From Epiperipatus broadwayi (taxonomy: Eukaryota > Onychophora > Udeonychophora > Euonychophora > Peripatidae), in NCBI GenBank assembly GCA_028023455.1, contig JAQFVV010012498.1:494001-558000 (forward strand): a stretch of 64,000 nucleotides of DNA, written 5' to 3'. Position 1 is the stretch's first letter, and every line of letters starts with the position of its first letter. Below the pieces are notes generated by a model, which saw only the letters and a program-made list of their open reading frames with translations, was not told where the DNA came from and made no database searches. Positions 51,261 through 63,378 of the stretch are shown piece after piece. The position numbers were made by a program, and so were the translations under genes.

Positions 51261-52499
51261 GCTCTCCTACTACCTTATTATAAAATTCAAATGGGCATAG
51301 ATTTTGGTAGCAACATACAGAGAAATTTTAGAGACTATATTTTAAAGTATCAAAATATAGGCTATTTATACCAATTTCAAATCCTATATTATTTTTCTAC
51401 AAGGTGGATTCCCAGTGGGGTGAATCCATTAACTTAGTTTACAATTTCAATTTAAAATTTGTAAAATTGACTCAACTATTGTTTAATATTTTAAGTCAAG
51501 TAAATTTAGCTTAGTTGAGCCATTCAATTCCCAAAGGGAACTAAAATAGTGCTGGTTCAGTACATTTTGAGTTTCAGTTTTGAAAATATTATTGCAAAAA
51601 TATAAATTTAGAAAATTTAGTAAACCTTTTAATAAACATTTCATTATATATGTATGCTGATACTAGGTGGATTTTATACATATATATATATATGATTCTC
51701 AATGAAAACTAATGAATTGACTTCTTTTTATTAAATAAAACTATAATTTTAAAAGATCTAATTTTTAAATACAGATGTGCTGTAATATATATAAACTGAT
51801 AATATATCACAGTCCGTTCTGGCATATATAAGTGCGCTGATACATATATAATGATGTTTATGTTGATATATGTGTACTCAAGAGGTTTTAAAATTAGCAC
51901 AGATAGAGTTATGGGGGGAAATGGGAAAAACATATAGCCTGTAGGAATATAGTGTTTCAATATACAGCTTAACAATCTTATTATTTAATCTGCAAACAAC
52001 ACACACTAGAAAAAAATGTCTATTAAAAGTAATTTCTATATACATTTACAACCATAACAAAAGAAGTTCAGTAAATATCCTATAAATCAATAAGCCTAAT
52101 TGGAGTAAGTTGTCTATTTTTTCCTATATCAAGCCAGCAACTCTATATGATCAATATTGTAATTAATCTTTTAAAAAAAAAAGAGAGATTACAATGAACC
52201 ATTCAGAGAAAAGCTGATAAATGCAAATTAAAAACAAAAAGCTTTTATAAATTTAAAAAAATTGATTTATTGTTTTAATTGCTATCCTAAAAAAGTTTTA
52301 TCCTTAACAAAACGTAAGCATAAGGTGTATTTTAAAGCTTTAAATTATTAATAAAATAACATGCAAATGCCAACTTCACTTAATGGTCTTGATCTTCACT
52401 CAATTCAATCCCGTAAAATCTAAAAATCTCTAAACATTTTGTCATCACTATCTTTAATCTCTCCCTCACAAAATACTTAATAATTATTCCTATACATCA
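51261..52499. other. Non-coding AT-rich DNA
   Basis: No gene. A (TA)n run at 51678-51693. The upper part (from about 52380) may be decayed LINE sequence belonging to the next entry. Confidence 0.4.
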
Positions 52500-53060
52500 G
52501 TCATCCCCAAATAGAGATTTGTTGGAAGTATTACAGAGATCTATACTTATTAGAGATTAAATACCAAACATTTATACCTCCCCAACAAAAATGTACACAC
52601 TGGATAGTTCATAAATTATTTAACCTAAACCTGTCTGCTCATTCTATTATATCAATGCTTACTATTAACAATAGACATTTGCTTAAAAAGTTTAAATTAT
52701 GGAAAATAAAGTAAAATACTTAGACTTTGTGGTTAAAGTAAATATGTGGACATTGCATACTTTACATTTCATGAAATATAGAAAATGGCATTAATAATAT
52801 AGATGCAATATGCTCACTTTGTCACAAGAAAGATGAAACTCAATCTCACCTATTCTATACTTGCCATGACTTGCTGTTCTTTAATACTAATATTATACAT
52901 AAACCTGAATACTTCCATACAATCTTTTGTGAATAATTTTCCCAAGCAGCAGCCACATTTATACTTTACACCATATGATACACAAAATGCAAAGATATAT
53001 AGAAAAATAATAATATAAGATGCCCAAATATTTTTTTTATAATGTAACAGAACAAATAAG
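52500..53060 (+). mobile_element. LINE relic, zinc-binding tail of a reverse-transcriptase protein
   Basis: On the plus strand, after several broken blocks, the translation reads NIDAICSLCHKKDETQSHLF followed by YTCHDLLFFN (about 52795-52887). The pattern CxLCxxxxExxxHLFxxC is the zinc-binding motif at the end of L1/Tx1-like LINE proteins, as in the copy at 27.7 kb. The catalytic domain is not present. Boundaries are approximate. Confidence 0.6.
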
Positions 53061-55276
53061 ACTAAAAGATAAAATATTTTTGTTGCCACATAATAACTTA
53101 TAAACCAATGATCAAACCTTTGGCTCTGCTAAAGCTGTGAATATAAAAACAATCTAAATAGGACAATATATATTATGTAATTATTGATTCCTGTAAATTA
53201 TAAAAACAATGTATTTATTTTAGCTCTATAATTTTGCCTACATATATTTGAAGTAAGCAATAAAATTTACTTTGAAATCTAAAAACATTATAAAATAAAG
53301 TGATACTCATGAATTTTTAAGTAAACCAAGATGGCAGCCTGTATTTTTGATAAATCTACAAGTTTCTTGGGGATGGGGGATGTTTACAAAAAAAAATATT
53401 TGCTAGGAAAATTGTATTTAATAATTACATTTTATTTTTTATTATTGTGGAAAAATTAATTACAATATTTACAGTTTATTTTATTTTCTTTCTTTCTTTC
53501 TTTCTTTTTGTTGGATTAATTTATTAGCAGAAAAATTAAAAATGTATATATATATACTATATTTATAATTTATTTATGTCGCTGGCATGAAATCATATTG
53601 TGATCATTAACATAGATTTTCAAAAGGGCAAGATCCCATATTTTCAAAAATATTCCAATCATCATGTTCTCTGAAAGGAAGGTCCCAAATTTTTTTCATT
53701 ATGACAATTTACCAAAAAAAAAAAAAAACTGCTGACAAAAAAAAAAACCCACACCAAAGTAGGATAATGTTGAGAGCATCTCAACATTAAGAGCATCTTG
53801 TCACTTCACACATTACAATATAAGTAAAAAAAAAAAAAAAGAAAGAAAGCTTCTTAATGAAATTTATCGGAATTTATTCCTTTTTTTTTAATTTAATATT
53901 TGATTTATTAATTTTGTTTTAATTTAACAACTAACACATCTTCAGTAGATTACAGGTCTTCGAAACTGTATATTTATCAAAAACACAAGATGCCAGCTTT
54001 GTTTATTTGAAAACTCAAGTACCAATAAATTTATACAGTATATTGAAAGTATTTGCAAATAAGCACAGATATTACAATTGGTGTTTATTTACATTTTAAA
54101 AGAATTTGAATTTACAATAAAGAGGCAAAATATCTATTCTGGAAATCAGAAAAATTCATGAATCTGAAAAAAACCTAGAACCAGAGATTTTTCATTTAAT
54201 GGTGTTTTATGTATAAAGATAAATTGAGAAGCAGTACTCATTGTGATTGTTAGAGATATAAATGAATTTAGTTATATATATATCAAAATCCATGGTCACC
54301 AGCTCAGCTTAAGACAGAATAACAGTAAGGACCTACAATATATGAAAGAATTTCAAAAAGAATTGATATATATTTTTGATAGGTTTTATAATATTAACAG
54401 ATCTATTTAGTTTTAAATTTATAATATTTTGTTTTGAATTTAAATAATTTATAATAAAATGGCAAATGTGCTTGCTTGTATTTGCATTAGCATACCATAT
54501 TTTTATTTTAAAATTAAAATTATCAAGTGCCAACAATTTTCTTGATTAAAATTTTTTTCTTTAAAAGTATGTAAAATTTAGCAAGTAAAAATCTATTGTT
54601 CAACTAAGCAGAAATAGTGAAAAATAAAATTGTCATAATAGCTACTTATTTTCAGGATGCAAAAAAAAAAGATGAAATCCTAAAAGTATTTTGGATAAAT
54701 TAAAAGTGTATTATACAAGTTAATTAATAAAACTTTTATTGTATTTCATTAGCAAGTTGCAAATACAAATTTTAGAAAGTCTCCTGATTTTAATAGTCTG
54801 GAGTCTTTCATAATTTAGTTACAACTTGATAACAAAATATATACAGAGAGTGAAATTTATTGTTTTAGCATTGTTCTTCATCATTCCACTTGACCATGAC
54901 CTGTGAAAATTACCACTTTATATGCCAAAAGTAAATTTCAAATTATAAAAATTTAAATGAAGCAGAAAATATATGGATAAAATCCCCACATAGATTTCCC
55001 CAAGTAATTACTCTCAAGCTTAAGTTTAACCATGAGTCTCCATACTTTAAAATCACATACAAACACAAAAGCAAAATAAAAAAGCTTAAAATATCACATC
55101 TAAAATTGTGAATTATTCCAATTAATGACAATTCATGTGAATCAAAACATAAGGGGGATTTTAAATAATAAATATATGAAAGTTATTCACTGTGAAAGAA
55201 AGACAAAAAAAATGATTTGGATAACTATTTATAATTAGCTTATTCATTTAGCATACTAAGAGCTTCTTATATTTAA
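53061..55276. other. Non-coding AT-rich DNA with a small microsatellite
   Basis: (CTTT)n at about 53487-53508 and several poly-A runs (53707-53830). No gene supported. Confidence 0.45.
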
Positions 55277-56070
55277 ATAGAAGAATTTAACTTAGGATTT
55301 TTCAATCTATATTTGTCCTACACTCCATCTCAAACAACCAATATATATATAACGACATACATGTGAAAAAGATAGATGATCCCCAATATTCATATTTCAT
55401 GCAAAACCAACACTCATTAATTGGGCCAAATCATAAATCTCCCACACATACACACAATCATTGCTCGGATTAAATTAAGATACCAATTCCTTATAATTTA
55501 ATAGACAGATTTCAAATCTTCTCAACCTTCCAACTATTCAACTGTCCATATTATTGAATAACCAAAATGGAACCCTCAAAGTCCTTGGTGGATTTGATAT
55601 TATAGTCATACCCTTGTAGACATAACATCTCTATTTACTTATGTAAGAAACATTCAATATACTGAATAAATAGACTAATTATATGTTGCCTTGGAAATAG
55701 ATTACACTTAGAAGCCCATCCCTCTCTTATTAATTTATTGATACATAATGGTTCAATAATATGATATCAATTGATGAAATGTCTACATGGGTATGACTAC
55801 AATATCAAATCCACCAAGGTTTTTAAGCATTTGACCATTGGTAATGAAATGGATGGTTGAATAGTTGGAAGGGTGAGAAGATTGAAGCCTGACCATTAAA
55901 GTTTAAGGAATTGCTATCTTACTATAAGTTGAGCAGTGATTATATATGTGTGTTGAAGATTATGATCTGGCCCAACTGGTGAATGCTGGTTTTGCATAAA
56001 ATATGTATACTGAGAATCATCTTTTTCACATGAGACAGACTGAAAAATCCTAAGTTCAAATCTCTCTATT
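55277..56070. repeat. Large foldback element (inverted repeat of about 300 bp arms)
   Basis: Arm 1 (55277-55621) and arm 2 (55781-56070) are inverted copies. AACTTAGGATTTTTCA is answered by TGAAAAATCCTAAGTT, and GGTGGATTTGATATTATAGT is answered by ACTACAATATCAAATCCACC. The spacer is 159 bp. Arms differ by point changes and small indels, so this is not very recent. No coding capacity. A foldback MITE or head-to-head SINE pair is possible. Confidence 0.85.
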
Positions 56071-57039
56071 TACTATTTATGTATTTTGGAAATATATTAT
56101 GGAGATAGGGATTGTCGTGTATCCACTCCATCTCTTCCAAATTCCCAGAAACCGTTGTGACTCCTTTTGATGAGATTCACCTAGGATCATGAACCCATTT
56201 GCTTTAACCAGTTGAAAAAATCATCATGTACCATAAAAATGATGGTACAAATGAAAATACAAATCATCATAAAACTTAATCTTTAAAAGAAATGGGATAT
56301 ATCAAATTTGGATATGTCTGTTTGAAAATGATCAAATTATTGATGTCTACTGAAACAAAGAGTACTGATTAAGTTTACTGAAGAAAAATAGACAGCTGAA
56401 ATCAACTATAGTCAAAAATCAGTGATTATTAAGAAGGACTAACATGCATTATAAAAAATCGTACTAAATTAATATAAAATCAGACTACAACAAAACATTG
56501 CATCTGAATAATCTAATATTCCCTGAAATCCACTGAACACTTAAAAAGCAGAGTCTTTATAGTCAAGTTATTACAATGTGACATTGGGGGAAATAGTGAT
56601 GGTGTATCAAAAATGCAAAAGCAGAAAAAGTGGACAAGGGCAACTATTGTTTATAATTCTCTCAGCCATTTTTAGTTATTAAAATAAATCTATTAACCAA
56701 AAAATCATCTCCCAATGTAAAACCTAAGGCAATTGTTATGAATAAAAAAGGCACAAAATGTAATTATTCTGCTCAGAAATATTGTGATGATCATTTGTGA
56801 TTTAAAGATTATTTCCAACAATACTGTCATTTTCCAAGATCAAATTGCTTCAACTTGAACAATAGTCTAAAAAGCATAAGAATAATACTGCACATCTCCC
56901 ATCCTTCCCAACACCTGATTAAAATATTATTAAATCTCTATGTTAATTGCAAATGATTGGCTGAACAAAAATGTGCATTGACATATTTCAAATTGAAGCT
57001 TTTCTCCAAAAAGAAAAGGCTTAATAAATGTATATAAAA
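56071..57039. other. Non-coding DNA, nothing recognised
   Basis: No gene or repeat supported. Confidence 0.4.
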
Positions 57040-57250
57040 AAAGAAAATAATGGAATAGTTTATTATAAAGAAACTCATAAAAAATTCAAACCCTAAAAGT
57101 GACAGTTGAAGCTGCAATTTTTTAACTTTGAACTACACATTCCACTATCCTATCTCTTTACTAATTCATTCATGGCAAAACAATAGAATGGTTTACTGTT
57201 TGGAAGTTCATAAAAAGATCATAGAAATGATAAGGCTGGAACTGTGATTC
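57040..57250. repeat. Imperfect tandem repeat (about 130-bp unit)
   Basis: AATGGAATAGTTTATTATAA (57049) recurs as AGAATGGTTTACTGTTTGG (57185), followed in each case by ACTCATAAA/GTTCATAAA and by a related GACAGTTGAAGCTG/GGCTGGAACTGTG end. CCCTAAAAGTGACAG (57092) is shared with 38197. Confidence 0.5.
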
Positions 57251-57959
57251 ACATATGCATAATTCTAGTACATATATACAGTTCTTATTGGATTATCTTT
57301 TAATAAATTAATCCTTACATTTATTAAACAATTTATAGAGTCAATTTTATAAAAATTAATAAGTAATCAAGTAATATATCAAAAAAGCTTATATTAATTG
57401 TCCTAAAAATATTTCCTATGTGATTCATTTAATTTTTTTAAAAATTAAAATAATTTTACAGTTATTCCAAGTAACACTCTAGCATCAATATTCTACAATG
57501 GTGAGCAAAAATTGGTCAGATAAATATAGTTTTTTTTTTTTTTTAGATTTCAGACAAAAATATTTATCAACAATTGTTATTGAAAATCAAACTATAGAGA
57601 ATATAAGAATGATTTATTTCCTAATAAATTCATGAATAAAAAATTTGAAATTAATTTTTTTTATGTCTTTAAAGATCAAGAAATAAACATTTACTGAAAA
57701 ATACCCTCCCCCACATTAATTGATTTCAGATATCTTATCCAATTAATCCTAGTAATTCAACTATTTTCTATTTATAATGAATGCAGATAGCATGTGCTAT
57801 GTGCTTTCCTGAAAGTTTGTGATGATGGTGTTTTAGTTGCATTTCTATGTTGGAGACTATTTCCATAATCTGAGTATTGAATGTTTGTAGAAAAATTTAA
57901 CTTTATTTAAATATTTCCAATACATTCAACTATTATTAATAGCACACAAGTTAGTATAT
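57251..57959. other. Non-coding DNA, nothing recognised
   Basis: No gene supported. A long T run at 57531-57544. Confidence 0.4.
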
Positions 57960-58110
57960 GGGCAACTTTTAGAGCAGTATTAGTCTCCTCTCTTTTTGAG
58001 GTGTTGCTAGCCTGACCAGTGACAATACTAGCATGGGAATTGAACTTGGACCCTTAGATCCATGGAGTATTAAATTTTAAGGTAATGCTCTAACAAACTA
58101 AGTTATCATG
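57960..58110 (-). mobile_element. tRNA-derived SINE-like sequence directly downstream of a PLE stop codon
   Basis: On the minus strand 58102-58028 reads like a tRNA: TTAGTTTGTTAGAGCATTA (A-box region), a middle arm, and AGTTCAATTCCC (B-box region, normal form GGTTCGAATCC) with tRNA-like spacing. It continues into TATTGTCACTGGTCAGGC and CAACACCTC to about 57960. It starts 34 bases after the PLE-A stop. It may be an independent SINE or part of the PLE 3' end. No target duplication was seen. Confidence 0.55.
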
Positions 58111-58135
58111 TCAAAGGCAACAGTCAGTAGACATT

Positions 58136-59818
58136 TCATATAAACGAGGGTCCTCCTGATTTCCATTCATTATGTATAGTCACACTATATTGGGTTATGG
58201 AATTATTTGCCATTGTCATGTGAGCAACTTCTTTAAATTTTCTTTTTTGTACCTTTTCTTCTCTATACAATATTTTTGTATTTTCCCAATTAAACATATG
58301 TTCATTGGTACATGCATGGTCTGCTACCTTAGACACATGTTTGCTCTCTTCTAATCATCAGTATGTATTCTTGCAAGCACTTTTCGATGGGAAAACTAGT
58401 CTCACCAATAAACATTCTTCCACTTTTCAGCAATTCAAGTTTAAGCTTTCTAAATGTTACAATTCCTCATACTGTGATATGGCTCTGGAAAAGCTGTTGG
58501 GATGTTATAGATTGCAGATTTTCTTTAATTTGTCTATTTTTGGTATGTATGGGTACACTACAGTACCAATAACTGTTTTTTTCTTTTGATGTCTTTTTTT
58601 ATTGTCTATTTAAGGTTTTCTTAATAACAGCTTATGGATAACCATTTTTCATAAAAGTTTGTTCTATACAGATCTTTCCTTTTATCAACTCGCTGGTTTC
58701 TGAACAAACTTCTTCTGCTCTGTTCTATAGTGATAGCATAACTCCCATGTTTTGTATTTCTGTGATATTGGATATGTAGGCTAAGCTTTCTCTGCATGTG
58801 TGGGTTTTCGGTAAACTAGTTTTGATTTTGCTATAAGGCAGACTTGTCACAAGAACATCTAAGAATGCCAATTTTTGCTCTTGTTCTGATTCTATTGTGA
58901 ATTTAATTAAAGGAATATGTTGTTGATGTGTTTCCAGAAAGTTTGTAGATATACTTCAGCATGTGGCCATACGTATCATCTATATAGTGAAGCCAAACTT
59001 TAGGTGGATATGGAATAGTTTTTATGGTTGTGGTTTCAAATAATTCCATGTAAATATGGCTAATCAGAGATGACAATAGCAAGCCCATAACCATTTCCTT
59101 GATTTTGTTGGAAGAATTCTGTGTTATATTGAAAGTAGGTTGTTTTCTGCAGAATGTTAATAATTCAATTATACTATCAATAGAAAGAGCTGTTCTGGTT
59201 TATAAACTATTATCATCATTTAATCTTTTCCTTACAATAGAAAATGCTTCTTCACATGGTACATTCATGAGTAAACTTTCCACATCAAAGCTTACCAGTA
59301 TTTCAGTTCTTTCAATTTTCATGTTCTTGATTAATTCTACAAAGTATCTAGAATCCTTGACAAAGGACTCGGTCTTGTATACCAAAGGACTTAGGACATT
59401 AAGAAGAAATCTTGACAAATTTTGGCAAGATGAATTTCTAGAACTAATAATAGGTCTTAATGGAATATGATCCTTATGGATTTTAGGTAGACTATAAAAA
59501 TGAGGAACTTTGCTGAAATATGATATTTTATTTTTTTCTGAATCACTGAAGTACCTGTGATGCTTTCTGAATAATGCTTATAACTTTGTTTCTGTACTCG
59601 ATATCATGATTGTTTTGCCACTTCTATTGGCCTGCTATGAGAAATTCTTGTATTTTGTTGTCATAATCAGTTGTATCCATTACAAGTGTAGCAATGCTTT
59701 TGTTAGAGGAAAGAATAATTATAGATTTATCTATTTTGAAAGATTTAATCACTTTCCTTTCATCATAGGATATGTTTGGCTTCAATTTTTGTTGCTTGTC
59801 AAATGAAGCTCTCTGTTA
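58136..59818 (-). mobile_element. Penelope-like element (PLE-A), RT plus GIY-YIG endonuclease, frameshifted
   Basis: Minus-strand blocks in order: VPHFYSLPKIHKDHIPLRPI (about 59510-59450), SRFLLNVLSPLVYKTESF then TEILVSFDVESLLMNVP (59418-59250), MGLLLSSLISHIYMELFE (59090) and WLHYIDDTYGHM (about 59005-58970, the catalytic YxDD), FLDVLVTSLPYSKIKTSLP, VVYPYIPKIDKLKKICNL (about 58560), MFIGETSFPIEK (about 58440, the YIG half of GIY-YIG), and the tail DHACTNEHMFNWENTKILYR ending at the TGA at 58136. This is the standard RT-then-GIY-YIG order of Penelope elements, which copy RNA into nicked DNA. At least four frame breaks. The 5' part before LPKIHK is short. Confidence 0.9.
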
Positions 59819-59879
59819 AGAGAAAGAATAATCAATTGCTCAAAGGTTTTCTCAATATAAAACCTTGTATTTCATTAAT

Positions 59880-61238
59880 AATGTAGAATGTTTTCTAAAA
59901 ATAAACTTACTAATGAAGACTTCACAAGAGTTTCTCAAGCAATAAATGCCAAAAAAAGAAACTTGCTAACCTAAATGGGCATATCAAAAATCATAATATA
60001 CCAAGCAGTTTATCAGCCTCATCTGTTAAAAATCTCAGTTCTAAACAGCTATCAGATAATGAGATTTCTGTTCTTGAAAGAGAATTAAACTTTGCCATAA
60101 CACCATCTAATATCCCTTTATTATATCTATTGGCAGCTACTGAGCGTATCACTCATAAATTGCTTTTAGAAAAAGCAACAGAATTATACTGGAGAATAAA
60201 AAGAACACTTGATAAGCAATAAAAAATTAAAGTCAAACATATCCTATAGTGGAGGAAAACAATTAAATCTCTCAAAACAGTAGCAATGGATGCAACTGAT
60301 TATGATAACAAAATACAAGAAACTTCTCACAGCAAGTCATTACAGAAAAATAACAAAAAATCTGAAACGAGTACAGAAATAAAGTTAAATGCATTACTCA
60401 GAAAACATTGCCGGGTACTTCAGTGATTCAGAAAAAAGTAAAATAACATCATATTTTATGCAAATCATGTTCTATTAAGGCCTATTGTTAGTTCTAGAAA
60501 TTCATCTTGCCAAACTATGTCAAGATTTCTTCTCAAAGTTCTAAATCCTTTGGCATACAAGACCCAGTCCTTTGTCAGGGATTCTAGACACTTTATAGAC
60601 TTCATCAAGAATATGAAAATTGAAAGCACTGAAGTACTGGTAAGCTTGGGTGTGGAAAGTTTATTCACAAATGTACCATGTGAAGAACTATTGTCTATTG
60701 TAAAGAAAAAATTAAATGGTGACAATAGCTTACAAAGCAGAACAAATCTTCCTATTGATAGTATAATGACACTACTAACATTCTGCATAAAAACAAACTA
60801 ATTTCAATATAACACAGAATTCTTCCAACAAAATTAAAGAATGGCTTTGGACTCACCATTGTCACTCCTGATTGGCAATATTTACATGGAAGAACTTGAA
60901 ACCACAGCTATAAAAACTACTCCTTATCCAGCTACAATTTGTTGTATGGCCACATGATGAAGCACTATTACAAACTTTCTGGAAACACATCAACAACATA
61001 TCCCCCTCAATTAAATTCATAACAGAACCAGAACAAAAACAAATGTTCTTGTGACAAGACTCCCTCATAGCGAAATCAAAACTACAGTTTACCGAAAATC
61101 CATACATAGAGAAAAATACTTAGCCTATACATCCAATCACACCAGAATCACAAAACATGGAGTTATATTATCACTAGGGAATAGAACAAAAGAAGTTTGA
61201 TCAGAAACCAACAATTTGAAAAAAGAAAAGATCTATAT
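59880..61238 (+). mobile_element. Penelope-like element (PLE-B), head-to-head with PLE-A, cut by an LTR element
   Basis: Plus-strand counterpart of PLE-A, collinear with it from the 5' region (LTNEDFTRVSQAINAKKRN, 59907) through SRFLLKVLNPLAYKTQSF and TEVLVSLGVESLFTNVP (60517-60690) and GSPLSPLIGNIYMEELE to FITEPEQKQMFL. The first catalytic aspartate is changed to glycine (SLGVES instead of SFDVES), and the YxDD region is shifted and altered (CMATHDEALL). The sequence breaks at 61238, where PLE-A and PLE-D continue but here an LTR begins. No GIY-YIG part remains in the window. Confidence 0.85.
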
Positions 61239-63146
61239 TGTATCATTTACCGTTTTACTAGGCCCTTATACGCCTCAAATTTATATTTGAGCGTGAGTTG
61301 ATCAAGCTGTCTCAAAAAGAAAAAAGAAAGTTGTATTTCTATTCTAAACACAGCTATTTTTCCTGACCAACTTCAGCCTATTAATTGTTAAGAATTGTGC
61401 TATTGACAAAATCAACTTTTAATTTTATTTCATATGGGCGCCAGGATTCCTAAGAATCCGTTGAAATATGTCGCCAGCACCACTCGCAAGTTGTAAAATA
61501 AAAAAAATAAAAAGATTTTTATTATTATTTTTTTTTTTAAGGGGCGGTAATTCTATCGTAATGAGAATTAATGATTTTTACGATTATTAGTCCTGGGCGT
61601 ATTGAAACATATTGGCAAAGGTAACTTACGTTTAAATCTTATTACACTAAAAATAAATTTAATAATAAAAAATAATAACTATTATTAATAACGAACAAAT
61701 GAAAATTGAAGTTAGAAATATTTTTATTATTATAACAGATTAAAAATCTGTTTAAGTTAAAATGAGGGTTCCTAATCAAGTAAATCAGAGAGAACACATA
61801 TTAATTCAAATATGACACAATCAATAAAATAAAATAATTAATTAAAAAGTTCTGGTATAAACAAAAGTCTCTTGTACAGAAAAAATCAAAGTCTCTATCG
61901 GGATTATTGTAAGACTTGTTTGCAAACACTTAATTTTGTCATAATCGGGAATAAGTAGTCTTAACTTACCGGTAAGCTTTGTGAATTCACGAAGGTTGTA
62001 GATAACTATGCATAGTTTTTCGGGGTTGAATTGAGCTCACGGCCTTTGATTATTAGTTGATCTTGGTGCTGGTTCCATAGGCTAGTCGCGTAAGCTTCTC
62101 TGTTGTCCATCGGTAATGATGTCAGCTAAAGCTCCGGTCTACTCTCGTATGAATAGCTTCTTCATCGTAGAGTGGTCTGGATTCTCTAATCCAAAACCAA
62201 CCAAAAGAATATCAGCTAAACCAAGACGTTCCTCCAACCGAATCCCTCCTTTTTATACTCGAGGTCCCGTTGTCGGACTTCTGCGCATGCTCATATCATG
62301 GTGTTTTGTGTTTATAATCTTATACAGTCTTTATCATTTTTCAATTACTAAGTTCTCATTTTTTTATCAAGTTTTCGGCCATGTTTAATTAGCTAAAATA
62401 TTTTTCTTTTAGCTTATCTTTTTACTTGCTTTTGGAATTCTTTTGTTCTCTCTAATTCTACTTTTATTTCCAGTTAAGTAAAAAAAATATGAAAGAAAAA
62501 TTTAACTTTCATTGTACGTTATTTTTAAAAAAAATTATAGTCAATTAAAAATCTAAATCTACTTTTATTTTTTTAGCTTCTACCAAATGCCAATATATTT
62601 GCAACGTATATAAATAAACGTTACAATACCACCAGTGCCAGGAGATGAGAATAAAATAGGGGTTTACACTAATTTTATTCTTAAGTTTTTTTAAATTCAT
62701 ATTCGTATTTTTTTTTTTTCTGTAGTAGCGTGCTGATATATTGTGTAGACTCATTCACAAGCGACGTTCGGCTTTAATGCCCACTTTTAGGTCTAACACG
62801 GCGGGAATGGAAAATATTTCAACATTCATCTGTGTCCTATCCGCTTTAGTGTAATATTAATGATAAGAAGCCCAAGTTATAAGCACAAACGAGCGTTGCT
62901 CATCGTTCTGAGTCTTACAGGCTCGTGGCAACTTGGTCCAACTTGATCCGCCTTCCCCTTTATTGGGATCTCTGCTAGAAATAGTCTGACGAGCATTTAA
63001 AGACGGTCTTATGTTCATATACTGCGGATAAGGACTCGGGGCTATGTTATTCCCCTCTTCAGTAACCGCCTACCCGGTCAAATACTTGTGACTTACGTCT
63101 ACATCAGCCACGATCGTGTTTTTAGACATATATAAAAAAATATACA
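61239..63146 (-). mobile_element. Long terminal repeat (3' LTR) of an LTR retroelement
   Basis: The block from 61239 repeats at 63379 with a constant 2140-bp offset to the window end, with fewer than ten differences apart from the first 16 bases. It starts TGTA in plus orientation. Ending at TATACA (63146) would give matched TGTA/TACA ends and about 1908 bp, with a pyrimidine-rich stretch just outside. On the minus strand it holds a TATA box (62251-62257) and an NRF-1-like TGCGCA (62282-62287). Left flank is PLE-B. The outer boundary at 63146 is inferred; the repeat itself is certain. Confidence 0.75.
62251..62257 (-). promoter_or_regulatory. TATA box of the LTR promoter
   Basis: Minus strand GAGTATAAAAAGGAGGG, a good TATA box about 1 kb from the LTR end. 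The GC-rich CTGCGCATGC element lies about 30 bases upstream of it. Transcription would run toward lower coordinates. Confidence 0.6.
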
Positions 63147-63378
63147 TATATTTTTTTTCTTTCTGGAAGTCATATTAAAAAAATATCTTCTTTCATATTT
63201 TAATAATCAGGGTTTAATTAGTTAGTTTTTTTTTTTTTATAATTTTTTTCTTTTTTCAAAAAAATCATAATTTATTTTCCGGCTGTGAGTTTCTTTGAGT
63301 CATCATTGTAATGTTCTTTATCATTACAACTCATCTCAGGTTGTAGTTGTTAAATCGAAGCCCGAGTTGGGTCGCCAT
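63147..63378 (-). other. Residual internal region (about 232 bp) between two LTRs
   Basis: Read on the minus strand from the 5' LTR: one base, then TGGCGACCCAACTCGGGC (63377-63360), which starts TGG as a tRNA-primed binding site does. Non-coding sequence follows, ending in a purine tract AGAAAGAAAAAAAAT before the next LTR. No gag or pol frame is present, so the element is non-autonomous or has lost its interior. Confidence 0.65.
63360..63377 (-). promoter_or_regulatory. Primer binding site of the LTR element
   Basis: 18 bases beginning TGGCGACCC, one base inside the 5' LTR end (TACA). The complement would be a tRNA 3' end finishing in CCA. Which tRNA primes it is not determined. Confidence 0.65.

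Noticed and set aside
58172-58589. Plus-strand open frames over the end of PLE-A
   Set aside because: They are complements of the GIY-YIG coding strand and show no family similarity.
62116-62388. 90-codon open frame on the plus strand in the LTR
   Set aside because: It is antisense to the LTR promoter and spans the TATA box; no protein family recognised.
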